Positions 1-12,384 of a stretch of 64,000 nucleotides of DNA are shown one piece after another. The stretch comes from Malacoplasma muris (GTDB taxonomy: Bacteria; Bacillota_I; Bacilli_A; Mycoplasmatales; Mycoplasmoidaceae), in assembly GCF_046774425.1 (NCBI RefSeq), contig NZ_CP177248.1, forward strand, positions 806,001 through 870,000, in the 5' to 3' direction. Within the stretch, counting starts at the first letter, position 1; each line of letters begins with the position of its first letter. The notes below the pieces were generated by a model that was not told the DNA's origin, ran no database searches, and saw only the letters and a program-made list of their open reading frames with translations. The position numbers and the translations under genes are program-made.

Positions 1-2758
1 CTGCTTTTAACATTTTTTGAACATTATCACTAGAAGCTCTACCTAAAAATGTATTTTCTGAGTTTTCTCAAACTATAAAGGCATTTTGACCATATACAAT
101 TTTTGTTTTCAAATATTCTAATAGTTGTTTTGAATCATCCTCTAATAAATATTTCACAGAAGCAACTGCTGTTAATAAAGATAGATAATTTGTACTATAG
201 GTTGAAAGACTTGTATTTGAATTTTCTTTAATATATAAATCTTTTTTATATTTTTCTAAAGCAGCTTTATCAATTTCATTATCATTAATAGATGGTGTTG
301 TTGAAGAGTTACCACTTGATGTTGCACTATAGTTAAATCATTTATTTTTTTTATCATTAAAATTTTGTCCAAAAAAATAATTTGCAAAAGCACTATTCAT
401 TTTAGTATCATTTGGAGATGATAATAAAGTCCCTGCTTTAAAACTTAATGTAGTAAAATCAAAAAAATCATTTCCAATATAATTCTTTAATATTTTTATT
501 TTTACATCATTACCAATATTGTTACCATTATTTACATAACCATCTATTGCTGCATTCAAATACTTATCATTTGAATATACATATTCACTATATTTAAAGC
601 CTGCAAAATTTGATGTTAAAGGCATAACTGTATTTGCTTGTATAAATGTTGAAACTGCAGATTTATAAGTTGTTAATAATGTATCACTATTAGAATCAGA
701 TTTTATAACATTTGTTAAATCATAACCATAATACTTATTATATATTTTTAAATGACTAGTATTACCTAATGAATAAATCCATTTTGATGCCAATCCATTC
801 TTATATGTATCAACACCATAATTTGATGAAAATTTTGATTTTGCATCAATCATTTTAGTAATGTAATCTGTCTGTCTATTTTCAAGTTTTAAACTATTAA
901 TATAATTAAGCAATGATTGTAATAATGTAGAATAACTAGCTTTTTTATCTTCAAATAATTTGTCTAAATCAAACATCTGTTGTGTATTTGTATCATTTGA
1001 TTTGTCTTCATTTGCATTAAATGTTTTAAGGGCATATTCTAAAATTAAAGAATTAGTGTTATTACTAAAATATGTAGATAACTCACTTTTTAAATCTATT
1101 GTAAATCCTTCATTAGCTTCACTATTATTTCTTCCCATTAATGCATGATACATTACAATATCACCAGCTCTTTTTCTAGCATCACTCATTGATGTAGCTT
1201 TATTTATGTAAGTATCACCATCAATTGAAATAGCATGAACACCAGCTTCATCCCTTATTAACATAAATTTATTCAAATGAGTATCACTTACTTGGAAAGC
1301 ATCTATTGTATAAAGATCTTTCTTTTGTTGAATAATTGGTAACAATGGATTACTTTCATTATTCTTTATTATTTTATTAACTAATGCTTTATCTAATTTT
1401 GTTTCATTTAAATCAGTAGCAGTAGTTTTAAAACTTGTATCACTTACAAATTCCTTTGTAATAATATCAAATCCTAAAGTAGAAGCAGTATCTGGTGTAA
1501 TAGACTTTAATATATTCTTTTTTGCTACAGGGCTTTGTGCTGTAGTTGAGCCATTTTGTGTTACACTACTTAATCCAGATCCATACAAATAACTACTAGC
1601 TGCTGCAAATTCTATATAAAGATCATTGTAAATACTTCCATTTTTTGCAAGAATAAATGTTGAATTATCTTCTGTAAAATCTTTGCTAATCTTTTTCAAA
1701 CCATAAGTTGTATTTATTTCAAAATTATTTTTTGTTTTTGCTTCATTTACAAAATTTTTATATTTAATAGTTGTAGATGTATTGTCATTTGTTGTAGGTT
1801 CTTGAAAATATGGAAAACTATAACTTCCAGCAACTGTGCTTGTTGTTTCAGACTCTCCACTATCACCATTGCCTTCTCCTTCAGTAGATGTAGAATTCAA
1901 TGTTGAAGAAGCAGTAGTAGTTCCTGTATTAGTGCTATCATCTTCTTTTTTAGCTTCTACATTATAGTAATCACCTACTCCATTTGCAGATGATGGTGTA
2001 CCATACTTTCATAAAACCATATTCACAATAAAAGGATTTTCATTTTGTACTCATTTATCAAAAATAAATCTTTGAAATTTTGCATATTGTACATCTGCAT
2101 GAGTTATTTGATAACGATTGGAACTAATAGCATACTCATTAAATCCAAATTTATATGTTGGGTTATCACTTAATGCATTAAGAATTGTTTCAGGACTTGG
2201 ATTATTTTCAACTTTTGTTCCATCTGTACTAACTAATGTAAAATAATCGTCAGCAAATAACTTATTTTGCAATTCAGTTTTTGCTCAATCAATCATTTTC
2301 TTTTCTTTTCAACTAGCTTCAGTTCCTCCATTTGGATCTAATTCTTTTTGTTGAAAAACAATTTCTCAATTTTTTTTATTTTCCTTTTTATACTTATCAA
2401 CTAAATCATTATACTCTTCATTAATAGTTCTTCTTTTTTCATTCAATGAATTTCTATATTGGACTTGATTATCTTGATTAGCGCTATATTCCATTCATTG
2501 AAGTGCTAAAGAATCTGCAACTTTGCTCATAAATGATTCATATCCAGAAGAATTCTGCAATGCATTTGTAACAACTTCAGTAAGAGAAAGGTTTGATGTA
2601 AAAGCTTTCCCATCTCCTTTTGAAATAGTATTATTAATAATTTTTTGCATTTCTGATGTTGAACATGATGAAAGAAATAATGGTGTAGCAACTAAAGTTG
2701 TACCCACTAAACCAAATAATATTTTTTTCTTATTTAAAATTGATTTAATTTTTCCCAT
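1..2758 (-). CDS. Large surface lipoprotein, paralogue of the next gene (3' end beyond the window)
   Basis: At least 919 codons are visible and the frame runs off the left edge without a stop. The N-terminus is a charged, hydrophobic lipoprotein signal ending in LSSC (Cys32), so the mature protein should be lipid-anchored and exposed on the cell surface. Several TGA codons must be read as Trp. No known catalytic domain is recognised. Blocks such as 'AFQVSDTHLNKFMLIRD' and 'SNFAGFKYSEYVYSN' recur with changes in the gene upstream (2774-6259), so the two are tandem duplicates. The start lies only 15 bp after that gene's stop, which suggests one transcript. Size and composition resemble the very large lipoproteins of other mycoplasmas, but no family is assigned. 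Confidence 0.85.
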
Positions 2759-2773
2759 AGTATTACCATTATC

Positions 2774-5700
2774 CTATCATTTTCAATTCTTTACATATGT
2801 TGAACCAAGTTCATTGTAAAGTCTTATATCATATACATTTATTTTATTTGATGTTGTTATTTTATCAATTGCACGTTTTTGAATATTAGAATCCATTGCT
2901 GCTTTTACAATTAAATTACCAATAACATCATATGTATTTTTATCATCAGTTAACTGAGTTTTAATATAACTATAAAATGTATTAAAGTCAGTTATATTAG
3001 AATAATTTAATTGAATTACATATCCACCATGTTTAATTCTGTTATTTTCTGAATCAATTATTGGAAGATAAGATTTAGTATTATTAGTTACTGTTTCTAA
3101 TCCAACATTTGAATTTCTTGGTTTAAAATAATTATCCTTTATTTGATTTACATCATTTATATTTTTAATGAAATTTTCTTTTTTTAGATCTAAACCTTTT
3201 TGGTTTACAACATTTTCTTTTTTAAATGTACCTGTATATTTAAATAAATTATTTGCCAATGTATCTACAGCTGATATAGTAGATAAATTATTTACATAAT
3301 TAATTAAATTTTCTTTATTATTGTATGAATATAAAACGCCTGTGCCATCAACATTTTGAGATAAAGGATCATTAAAAATTAAATTACCTATTGTAGTTGG
3401 AACAGCAGCTGCATTTGCAACTTGTAATCCATAGAATCCAAGTTTACCACCTGAAACTATATAATAATTTTCATTGGTAGTATATGTTGCATTTGCATAT
3501 GAATTATTAATTAATTCATTTTTTTGAATACTTGTAGATATACCAAAATAATCACTTGAATAACTATTATTTAAATTTTGTTTTATATTTGAAACATTTA
3601 ATAAATTATCAATTGTTTTAGCAGCTGGTGGATTAGCAGTATTATTTGCATCTTCAATTTCAAAATTATATGAATTTGCTCAAACTAAAAAAGCATTATT
3701 AGAAATGGTAATTGTGTCTTTTAAATAGTTTATAAACTCACTATAATCATCTTGTAGTAAATAATCAATTGTCACTAACAAACTATATAACTCATTCATA
3801 GATGACATAACATTATTATTAACATATTCAGCATTATAACTTCACAATCTATTTCTATATGTATTTAGTGCACTTACATCAAAATTAGTTGATGTTGAAT
3901 CTTTTAACATATTATAACTGCTTCATCTACCTGCTTCGCCATCAGTAAAAGATTTGTTATAAAAATAATTACTTAAACCTTGATCTATTCCACTATTTAA
4001 ATCAGTATTTGTTGAAAAATTTGATTTATACTCACTTGAATATTCATATTTTTTTGGACTACCAGTTGATGAAAGAGTTCTTGAAAAATTATAGTTATAT
4101 TTTGAACCTAAAGCTTTCTTTAAAATTTGATTTTTAACACTATTTGAAATATCTGAACTATTACCATATGTTAATAGAACTCTATTAACAATTGTGTTAT
4201 TTGTGTAAAGATATTGACTATATTGAAATCCTTCAAAATCAGATCTTAAAGGCGAAATACTATCTTTAATTTCATTATAATATTTTTCAATAGAAGAATT
4301 CATTGTAGTCAATGAACTATCAAGTGATTCAATAAATGATTTATTAGTATCAATTTTTGGTAAAGCAATTGATGTGAAATCAAAATTATATGGATCATCT
4401 GTTTTAGGAGAGAACACATAAGGTGTACCTAAGCCGTTTAAATCTGCTGTTTGCCCATAATTTGTAGTACTATAATTTTTTTTATTTGCATATAATTTTT
4501 TTTGATATTCTATTTCTTTATTAGAACTTTTTTCTAAAGTATAATATGCAACTAAACTTTTTAAATAATCAGTTACAGTTGAGTTATTAGAACTAAAACT
4601 AGAAAAATCAGCAGTTATGTTTAATGTATTATTAGAAATAAAATCAATTAAAACTTGTGAAATGTTGTTATTAAAATATGTAGACATTTCATTTTGTAAA
4701 TCTATAGAAAAATTAGTATTGAATCCATATATATTATTAAAATAATGATACATCACTATATCAGCAGATTTCTTTTTTAAATTCACAGTATCTGTAGAAG
4801 TTTTTAAATATGTTGACCCATCAATTGAAAGAGCATGAACACCAAAAGAATTTCTAATAAACATGAATTCATTTAATTGAGTATCAGTTGGTTTAAAAGC
4901 ATCAATTACATATAATTTTTTGTCCCTATTTCCACTCAATGGACCACTACTTGTCAAAGTGTTGTTAACATAACTTGTTGATAATTGTAATTGTTTTTCA
5001 AAATTACTTATTTCTGCTGTACTTAAAAATTCTGATGTAATATCATCAAAACCTGATGGAACATTAGAAGGAGTAGCTGGAGTAGTTACTAATGCATTTA
5101 AATTTTTTTGAAACTTTGTATCATTATTAGTTATTCCACCTTTAGTTGAATCCAATAAAGTTCCATATAAATAAGAAGAAGCAGAAGCAAACTCTGGAAC
5201 TAAATCAGAATAACTACTTCCATTTTTAACTAATATTAATGTTGATTGGTCTTCAGTAAACTCTAATGGAATTTCTTTTAAACCATATGTAGTATCTGTT
5301 ATGAAATTAGCAGTTGTTTTAGCTTCTGCTACAAAATAATCAAATTTTTGAACTGTACTTGGTGTATTATTTGTTCCATTATCATTTGCAAAATATGGAT
5401 AACTATAACTTGCTGAATTAGTTGTTGTAGTTTCATTCCCTTCATCATCAGTTGATGTATTAGTGTCAGAAGCATTAATATATAAACTTGAAACACCTTG
5501 TTTTGGAGTCCCATATTTTCATAATGACATATTTACAATATAAGGATTTTCATATTTAACTCAATTATCAAAAATATATTGTTGTATTTCAGAAAAAATT
5601 TTTCCTTCAATTGTATCTGTTTTTGCATTTATTGCTTTATCACTAAATTTATATAAATTAGTATTATTAGTAGCCAAAATAGATTTAACAGCATCTTTTG

Positions 5701-6259
5701 TAGGTGTTTTTATAATTTGATTTGCGCCATCAAAAAGCGCAACATAAAAATTCTCAAATATTTTAGAATTTAAATAACTATTTGCTCAAGAGATCAATTT
5801 ATCAAATTTGTAACTTTCTACAGTTCCACCACTTTGATCTAAAACATCTTGTTGCATCTTTAAAGCTCAAGCATCTTTATAATCTTTTTTATATTGTTTT
5901 ACTAAATCATTATAATCTTTATCTATTTTTTCTTTTTGGTTGTTTAAATCATTTTTATAAACATTACCTTTTTTTTGATCTTCTTGTAATTTTTCAATAA
6001 TACTAATAGAAATTAATCCATTTACATATGCTAATATTTCATTTCTTCCAGTTCTTGATTTAAGAGCGTCAAGAACTATTTGTTGTAAACTTCCAGTTCC
6101 AAGTGTGTCATAAAAATTAGACCCATTTCCTTTGGCTAAAGTTTTTTCAACATAAGAACTCAATACATTTGAACATGATGTTAATGTTAAAGAAAAAGCT
6201 AAAGAAGTAACAACTAAACCACTACCTAAAAAAAATGATTTTCTCTTTTTAATAATCAT
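2774..6259 (-). CDS. Large surface lipoprotein (1161 aa)
   Basis: The reading frame is continuous from ATG 6259 to TAG 2774 with TGA as Trp, ending in KNWKW. The signal peptide has a basic start, a hydrophobic core and a lipobox LTSC (Cys29). A GAGG ribosome site sits 5 bases before the ATG. The mature chain is rich in Asn, Ser and Thr and has no recognised enzymatic motif. It shares several blocks with the downstream gene (for example 'AFKPTDTQLNEFMFIRN' and 'DFEGFQYSQYLYTN'), marking a duplicated lipoprotein pair. A surface role such as adhesion or antigenic display is inferred from the class only. Confidence 0.85.
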
Positions 6260-6342
6260 ATAATCCTCACAACAAATATATTAATTTTCTAAACAAAATA
6301 TATTCAAATATTACATAAAATTAATTAGATAGAATACTATTG

Positions 6343-6789
6343 TTATTCAATAATATACTTGCTCTTTTTTAATATGTCAAATGTTTCATTAATATTTCTA
6401 ATATTTTTAGGTTTCACAATATTTTGCACTTTACCAATATTGAAACCAATACCTTTTTCATATTTTGGTATAACATGCAAATGAAAATGTTTTACTTCTT
6501 GTCCAGCTATTGATTGCTCATTACTTAAAAAGTTAAATCCTCATGGCTTCAATGGTGAAAGAATTAATTTTTTAGCAATTTCTTTTGCTAATAAACTAAC
6601 ACCTACCATATATTTATCATTACAAGTTGAAAAATTTTCACAATGTAATTTCGGAATTATCAAAGTATGACCATCAGTTACAGGATCTGCATCTAAGAAA
6701 GCTACAGCATAATCGTTTTCAGCTATCATTTTAGCTGGTATTTCTTTGTTTGCAATTTTACAAAAAATACATTCACTGTTTTTAACCAT
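6343..6789 (-). CDS. HIT family nucleotide hydrolase
   Basis: Protein of 148 residues. The N-terminal 'CIFCKI' and the late 'HFHLHVIP' (His101, His103, His105, the histidine triad) are diagnostic of HIT proteins of the Hint / protein kinase C-interacting type, which hydrolyse nucleoside phosphoramidates and AMP-conjugates in the cytosol. 'DADPVTDGHTLIIPKLH' is the conserved central block. One TGA Trp codon (6541-6543) must be read through to reach the triad; without it the protein would be cut before its active site. The gene stands alone, between the lipoprotein pair and the SRP RNA. Family assignment is secure; the physiological substrate is unknown. Confidence 0.93.
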
Positions 6790-6871
6790 AGAATTTACCT
6801 CAAATAAACAATACTACTATTATAAACTTAAATAAGTTATTAATTTATCAAAATTTATATATAATTAATTT

Positions 6872-6949
6872 GACATTACAACAGTTGTGGCGAACCGTGT
6901 CAGGATAGAAATATAGCAGCACTAAGCATAAACAATTGTGTGTGGTGTC
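6872..6949 (+). ncRNA. ffs: SRP RNA (4.5S-like), followed by a T-run
   Basis: The apical signature GTCAGG ... AGCAGC surrounding a GAAA-containing loop (about 6899-6920) is that of bacterial signal recognition particle RNA helix 8. The two ends pair into a long stem: bases 6872-6888 match 6932-6949 with one bulge. The length of about 78 nt suits the short mycoplasmal form. Seven T residues follow at once (6950-6956) as terminator. The RNA binds Ffh and targets signal-bearing membrane proteins and lipoproteins, which are plentiful here. Confidence 0.92.
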
Positions 6950-6976
6950 TTTTTTTATTCAGCATTTTTAATATAA

Positions 6977-7008
6977 CAAAAAATATGGACACTTGAAGTC
7001 CATATTTT
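6977..7008 (-). terminator. Rho-independent terminator of the 7084 lipoprotein gene
   Basis: An 11-bp stem (6980-6990 with 6998-7008) and a 7-base loop are followed on the minus strand by a T-run. It lies just after the stop at 7084 and also separates this unit from the SRP RNA. Confidence 0.8.
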
Positions 7009-7083
7009 ATCTTACTAATTTACCAATTGTTTAATATTAAGTGTTTCTATTCAACTTTATAAAGTTTTATTAGTATATTTATA

Positions 7084-7839
7084 CTAGAAATTAACTTCCA
7101 ATTTTTTCATATTTAAATTAATATCTGATGTTAGTCATCAAAGTCCTAATGTTGTAATTATTGATTTTCTATCGCTTTTAATTGATAATAAATTTAAACC
7201 ATTACCACCACCTCATTTTTCTCCTTTTGCTAAGTATTGTGAAAATATATTTGAAAATTCTAAAGATTGCTCAAATCAACGATAAGGATAATCAAAGAAA
7301 TAATAATATGATGTTGGTTTTGGAGTTATAACAAAATCTAAATAATCAACTCCATTATATTTTTTTGTAATTTCTCTATTCAATGTTTTTCTATAAGAAT
7401 CAACTCCCATTGGCATTTCATCTGGATCAATTACCCCAATAAGATCAAAATTAAATTTTTGATTTGAATCTATAATATTATTTCATGAACCAATATTAAT
7501 ATAAATAAATGGTTCCATTGTACTTCCTATTGATTTAAAAGAATAAGAATTATCTAATTCATAATTTTCATTATAAATAGGTTTACGTGTATCTCTAATT
7601 CCAGAAGTATATGTAAATTTAAAAACTAAATATGTTTTATTTAAACTACTTGTTGCCATATATAAATCATCACATGTAATATTAACTTTTCCTAGTGAGT
7701 TATTAGCTGCAACTTGTATTGTTTCTCCTTGTATGATATGTTCATGGTTATTAACATATTTTTCACAACAACTAGATAAAACAAGAGGGCCCAAAAAACA
7801 AAAAGGTGTTAGTGTTAATAAAAATTTTTTACATTTCAT
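7084..7839 (-). CDS. Lipoprotein (251 aa) paired with a cysteine peptidase
   Basis: The signal peptide ends in LSSCC (Cys24/25), a good lipobox. The mature part has no recognised domain; a Gly-rich 'KGEKWGGGNGLN' segment and many aromatic residues appear in the second half. The gene starts 17 bp after the stop of the peptidase gene in the same direction and a terminator follows, so the two form an operon. A role linked to the peptidase (surface partner or substrate) is inference from position only. Confidence 0.8.
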
Positions 7840-7856
7840 ATTTGTCCCTTTTTATA

Positions 7857-9383
7857 TTATTTATTAATTGTTAAAGACACTCCTAAATTAAGATCTATAT
7901 TCACCAATCCTCAAAGAGCATCAAGTTTTATATGACTAATATCAAATCATGTTTCAAAGTCATTGTGATTATCATTTACCATTAAAAGATTTACAAAAGA
8001 ATTCGTATAAAATAATAAAACCTTTTGTTTTATCACATATCTTTTGTATCCAGTAACAACAATAGAATGCGGTACACCAAATTGCTCATGAAAAAAATTT
8101 CACATTACAGGAGTATTGTTTTTAATTGGTTTAACAAAAAAACTATTAAAATCAATTGAAAAACCAATATTAGTTTGTCTTTGAAAAAAATTTTTTTTGC
8201 TTTTAGAATATCTATTCACAACTGTTTTGGTTATAGTTTCCACAAATATAGGTGTTATTATTGAACTTTCATGTGTATAGCCAAATTGTTTTGCAACTTC
8301 TCTTATTTTTGAATATAGAAAAGGAATTTCAACTCTATCATATTCTTTTTGTTCATTATTGTTTACTTCAACAAGAGTATTTTTACCTTTATCAACTAGA
8401 AATCAGTCTTTATTTATTAAATCATTATATAAAGAATTTTCTTCTTTTTCTGGTATAAAATAATAATTATCAAAAACACTTTGTCATTGTCCAACACCAG
8501 TTATACTATGATCACTATCTACTCATACATTTTCAAATTTAATTTGATTAGTTTCATGCATATATTTTAAAGTTAAATATAAAGAAGTAAGCAAACAATT
8601 TCCTTCACCACTACCAGTTAAATTATTTCTATAAACAGAAAAATCATCTTGCACAGTATACTCTCAATATCTTAAATAATGATCGTCATAAAAAAAATAG
8701 TTTTTTCCATGATGTTTTTCTAAATATTTATATTCATTAATAATATATCCAGGACCAAATGGTTTACCAATTATATGACCTGTTTCTGTTGATGGTTTTT
8801 CAGGAGGACCATCACCATTAATTAAAAAAGTTGTATAATTTTGATTTACAGAAACAATATCATTAGGATCAAATTGTTCATTATCATTTGAACCATCTAG
8901 TTTTTGTAATCTTTGACTTTTTTCTAATGAATAATTTTCATTAAATTGATTTCATTTATCATTCTCATAATATAAAAATCCAAAATCTCTAGAATATGAT
9001 ATTTCTTTATTTGTGTTTTTTAAATAAGATAATTCTAAATCTAAAGATATATCTAATAATTCTAAATTATCTCCTAGAATTAAATATCCATTAGTACTAT
9101 TAAAATCTAAATATGAAACTGATTTATTTTCCTCTCCATATAAATTAAAAACATTTTTATATTCAATATAACTTGGGTTGAACTTAGTTGAATAATTATT
9201 ATTTATTTCTTTTTTAAAAAAATCTAAATTTTCTTCAATATATTTAGCTGACTCAAGATGAGTTGCATTTGATGATAAATTATTATTAGGTGTTAAAAAC
9301 ATGAATGAAGGAACTGCAATAAATGCAGAACTAATTAAAGTTGTAACTCATGCTTTAAACTTTTTTTTACTTCTAAATTTCAT
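7857..9383 (-). CDS. Putative secreted papain-fold cysteine peptidase (508 aa)
   Basis: The start ATG at 9383 follows an AGGAG site. The N-terminus is basic then hydrophobic ('WVTTLISSAFIAVPSFMFL'), a signal peptide or anchor without a clear lipobox. In the second half 'GEGNCLLTSLYLTLKYM' places Cys263 at the start of a helix, as in papain-like and C39-like peptidases, and 'VPHSIVVTGY' (His439) fits the catalytic histidine strand. Mycoplasmas carry a family annotated 'putative cysteine peptidase' with this layout. Substrate unknown. It is the first gene of an operon with the following lipoprotein. At least five TGA Trp codons are used. The fold call rests on these two motifs. Confidence 0.72.
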
Positions 9384-9556
9384 TTTCTCCTCGAATTTAA
9401 ATTATTTTTTATAAGTATTTTTATAGATTAAATTGACAGTAAACAAAACTAAAACAAATAATGTTTAGTTCTGTTGAATGTAAATTTACAATGTTAAAAA
9501 TGGTTAATAAATTACTATTAACTATATAAAGTAATAATTTTATATAAAAATTTATA

Positions 9557-9634
9557 TTAAGCTAATCAATTAGGATCAGCAAAAAATAAACAATGACATC
9601 GTAAACTACTAATTTCACTTTCGATATACACCAT
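9557..9634 (-). CDS. Candidate 25-residue small protein
   Basis: ATG at 9634 is preceded by a near-perfect ribosome site (AGGAGG, spacing 5) and a TATAAT about 25 bases further up, so the frame looks expressed. The product begins MVYIESEISSLRCHC and ends FFADPNWLA with one TGA Trp. It contains a C-H-C triplet. No homologue is recognised. It lies alone between the YfcC terminator and the cysteine peptidase gene. It could be a leader peptide or a small metal-binding or membrane-associated protein; the sequence does not decide. Confidence 0.5.
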
Positions 9635-9726
9635 ATCGCCTCCTAATTAATCTATACTTTTATTATATACAATAAAGAGAAAATAGAAAAATAACTTATA
9701 TTTTTATACAAATGTATTAATAGTAC

Positions 9727-9760
9727 AAAAAAAAATATGACCTTTAATAGGTCATATTTT
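9727..9760 (-). terminator. Terminator of the yfcC-type gene
   Basis: An 11-bp stem (9732-9742 with 9750-9760) followed on the minus strand by nine Ts, directly after the stop at 9767. Confidence 0.85.
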
Positions 9761-9766
9761 AACATT

Positions 9767-12154
9767 TTAGAAAATAGATGTATTTGAAGTTGTATTTCCA
9801 TTTATTGCTTGTCCAATTAATAATAGCATTAGTGAAAGTCCTATAAGCACTAATAAGAATCATCATGAAGCTTTATAGAATTTACCTAAAGGTATATTTG
9901 AAACAGATAATGCTGACATGAAGATTCCACCAGATGGCATTGAAATATTAACAATACCACTTGCTAATGAGAACGAAGCAATACTACCACTAATTGTTAA
10001 ACCATTTAGAGCTACAGGATGTCCAAACCCACCAATAGCTGGTCCAATAATTGGGAATACAGCTGAAGCAAATCCTGAAGTACTTGGAATTAAGAATGAT
10101 AATGCAAAGAATACTAAGAAGAAGATAATTGTTACACCATAAACATTACCAATACCTTGCATCATTCCCGTTAATCCATTAATAATAATTGTATCTAAAC
10201 CTGTTTTTGATACAGCAAGAGAAATACCTCTTGAAATAGAAATTACAATACCTACACCAATAAAGTCAGCTGCTCCTGCCATGAATTTATTGATGAAATG
10301 TAAAGAACCTTTTCATGATAATAAACCAATTACTATTGATGATAAGAAGAATAAGAAACTCATTTCTACTAAGTATCATGTACCTCAAGCACCAATCATT
10401 CCTGATCCATCTTTATTAACACCACCAATAAAAGGGAAATAAGTGTTAACTCAATTAGCTGCATTTGAGAAAGCTTCAGTTTTTGCAACATCTGGTCAAG
10501 TAATAACTGAAATTATCATTGATACAAAAGTTATAGCAAATAAAGCTAAGATAATTTTTCTTTTAACTGTAAATTCTGGTAAAGAATTTAAATTAAATGA
10601 AAATTGTTTTTCATGTTCTTTTCTTAAATCATAAACAGCTGATTTTTCAGGGTGTTTTTTTACTCTTCAACCATATCATGTAACATAAGAACATCCAGCA
10701 ATCACTAATACAACATAAATTACTGATCTTCATACAATACCAATTGATGGAGATAAAGCATCTCCAGATCAAGAACCTGCATTATTAACAGCTGAAGTTG
10801 CTGTATTAACAACAAATGGGTTAAGAATTGAAGCAGCAGTACCAAGACCTGCACCAAGTAATATTACTAAGAATGCTGTATATGTATCAAAACCAGCAGC
10901 TAAGAATACTGGAATTAATAATAAGTAGAATGGTATTGTTTCCTCAGCCATACCATAAGTTGCACCACCAACTGAGAATAGTAAGAATAGAATAGGAATT
11001 AAAATAATTTCTTTTCCTTGTAATCTTTTAACCATTCTACCTAATCCTGCTTCAAGAGCTCCAGATTCAGTAACAATAGCTAAGAAACCACCCATTATTA
11101 ATAAGAAGATAATAAGGTCAGCAGCATTAACAAACCCTTCAATTGGAGCAACTAACAAATATAAGAAACCAGCAGAAGATTGTGCATATGTTATTGCAGC
11201 TTCACCTACATTTCATTGTTGATTTCCAGTACCTTTAATATTATCTTGTATTAATTTAATAACTTGATTAATATCTGCATTTGCTGACAAATTACTAAGA
11301 GCAGTATTTGTAGTTCCTATATTTGTCATAAGTTCAGAATATTTTTCAGGAGTTAAACTTCCCATATCACTTACACTAACACTTCATTTACCATCAGGAC
11401 CAAGTGTAGCTGTAATGGCAGCAGAAATATCATTTCCACTTGAAACATTAAAACCAAGTTTGTTAGCAGGTGATCCTGTTCATGTAACAAGTCATGACAC
11501 AACAATAATTACAAATATTATTGCTAATAATATTATGTAAACATGAGGCATTACAAATTTTGGTTTTTTATAACCTAAACTTGTAACTTTTTCATTATTA
11601 AAGAAAATCTTTTTTTCAAAGCTTGTAGATACAAAACCAATAATAAACCCTAAAGGTATAAAGGCTGATATCATGGTGATGTATTCTCATTTTTTATCAA
11701 ATGACTTAATCCTTTTTACAAAAAAGTAAAAAATCACAATTAATGAAATAGCAATAAAACTGATTGCTGAAACAATAGAGGCAAAGATAACATTTGCTGT
11801 ATACTTATTTGCATCTGCTGCTTTTCAAGTAAATGCAAGAATAAGTAAAACAATACCAAAAGTTCAAGCAATATTTACTCAACTAAGTTTGTTATATCAG
11901 CTATATGCTGCAATATTACCAAATACTTTTGATGCCTTTTCTGTTGGTTCAGAAATACTAGCTTCTTTTGCATCAATTGGTTGTTCAATATCCACAGAAG
12001 AAGCTCGCACTGAATCTTCAGTTGCCATTTCAACTTCTACAACTTTATCATCTTTAATTGAATCAACTACTTTATTTTTTGTCTTAGCTTTTGATGTAGT
12101 TGATTTTTTAGATGAACTAGTCTTAGTAGAAGTTTTTTTTGACTTCTCAGACAT
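9767..12154 (-). CDS. YfcC-family basic amino acid / C4-dicarboxylate carrier-like membrane protein (795 aa)
   Basis: Many hydrophobic helices and typical blocks such as 'GGATYGMAEETIPFYLLLIPV', 'GLGTAASILNPF' and 'SFLIPSTSGFASAVFPI' match the YfcC / DcuC-like carrier family, which includes arginine/ornithine antiporter-like members of mycoplasmas. The chosen start (12154, MSEKSKK) has a GAAAGGA site; the frame also extends upstream without one. The protein is much longer than the usual 450-500 residues. It has a cytosolic Lys/Ser/Thr-rich then acidic tail of about 80 residues and an extra segment between early helices that may be extracellular. Substrate is not determined. It stands as a single transcription unit with its own terminator and a palindromic promoter region. 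Confidence 0.83.
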
Positions 12155-12183
12155 ATGAATCCTTTCATAAATATTTATGGATA

Positions 12184-12205
12184 TATTATACCCATGGATA
12201 TTATA
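12184..12205 (-). promoter_or_regulatory. Imperfect palindrome over the promoter of the carrier gene
   Basis: A 22-base inverted repeat centred on CCATGG (two mismatched pairs) carries TATAAT-type sequences on both sides and lies 30-50 bases before the carrier's start codon. Its place over a likely -10 box suits an operator for a dimeric repressor, though AT-richness makes chance palindromes more common. Confidence 0.4.
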
Positions 12206-12384
12206 AAATATTTTTACACTTTTATATAACATATAGATAACTTTTAATTAATATTTGCTTTTCAAAAAGAAACACAAAAATAAAAAAATTATTCAGTTCC
12301 TTTAAATTAATCTACTCCATATAAGAAAATTTATATTTTATAATTTATAATTTTATTTAAGAGTGGTTTTAAAGAGAACAATAT

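Noticed and set aside
9918..10142. Open frame on the plus strand inside the carrier gene
   Set aside because: Antisense shadow of a conserved membrane protein; no ribosome site, and the minus-strand product has clear family blocks.
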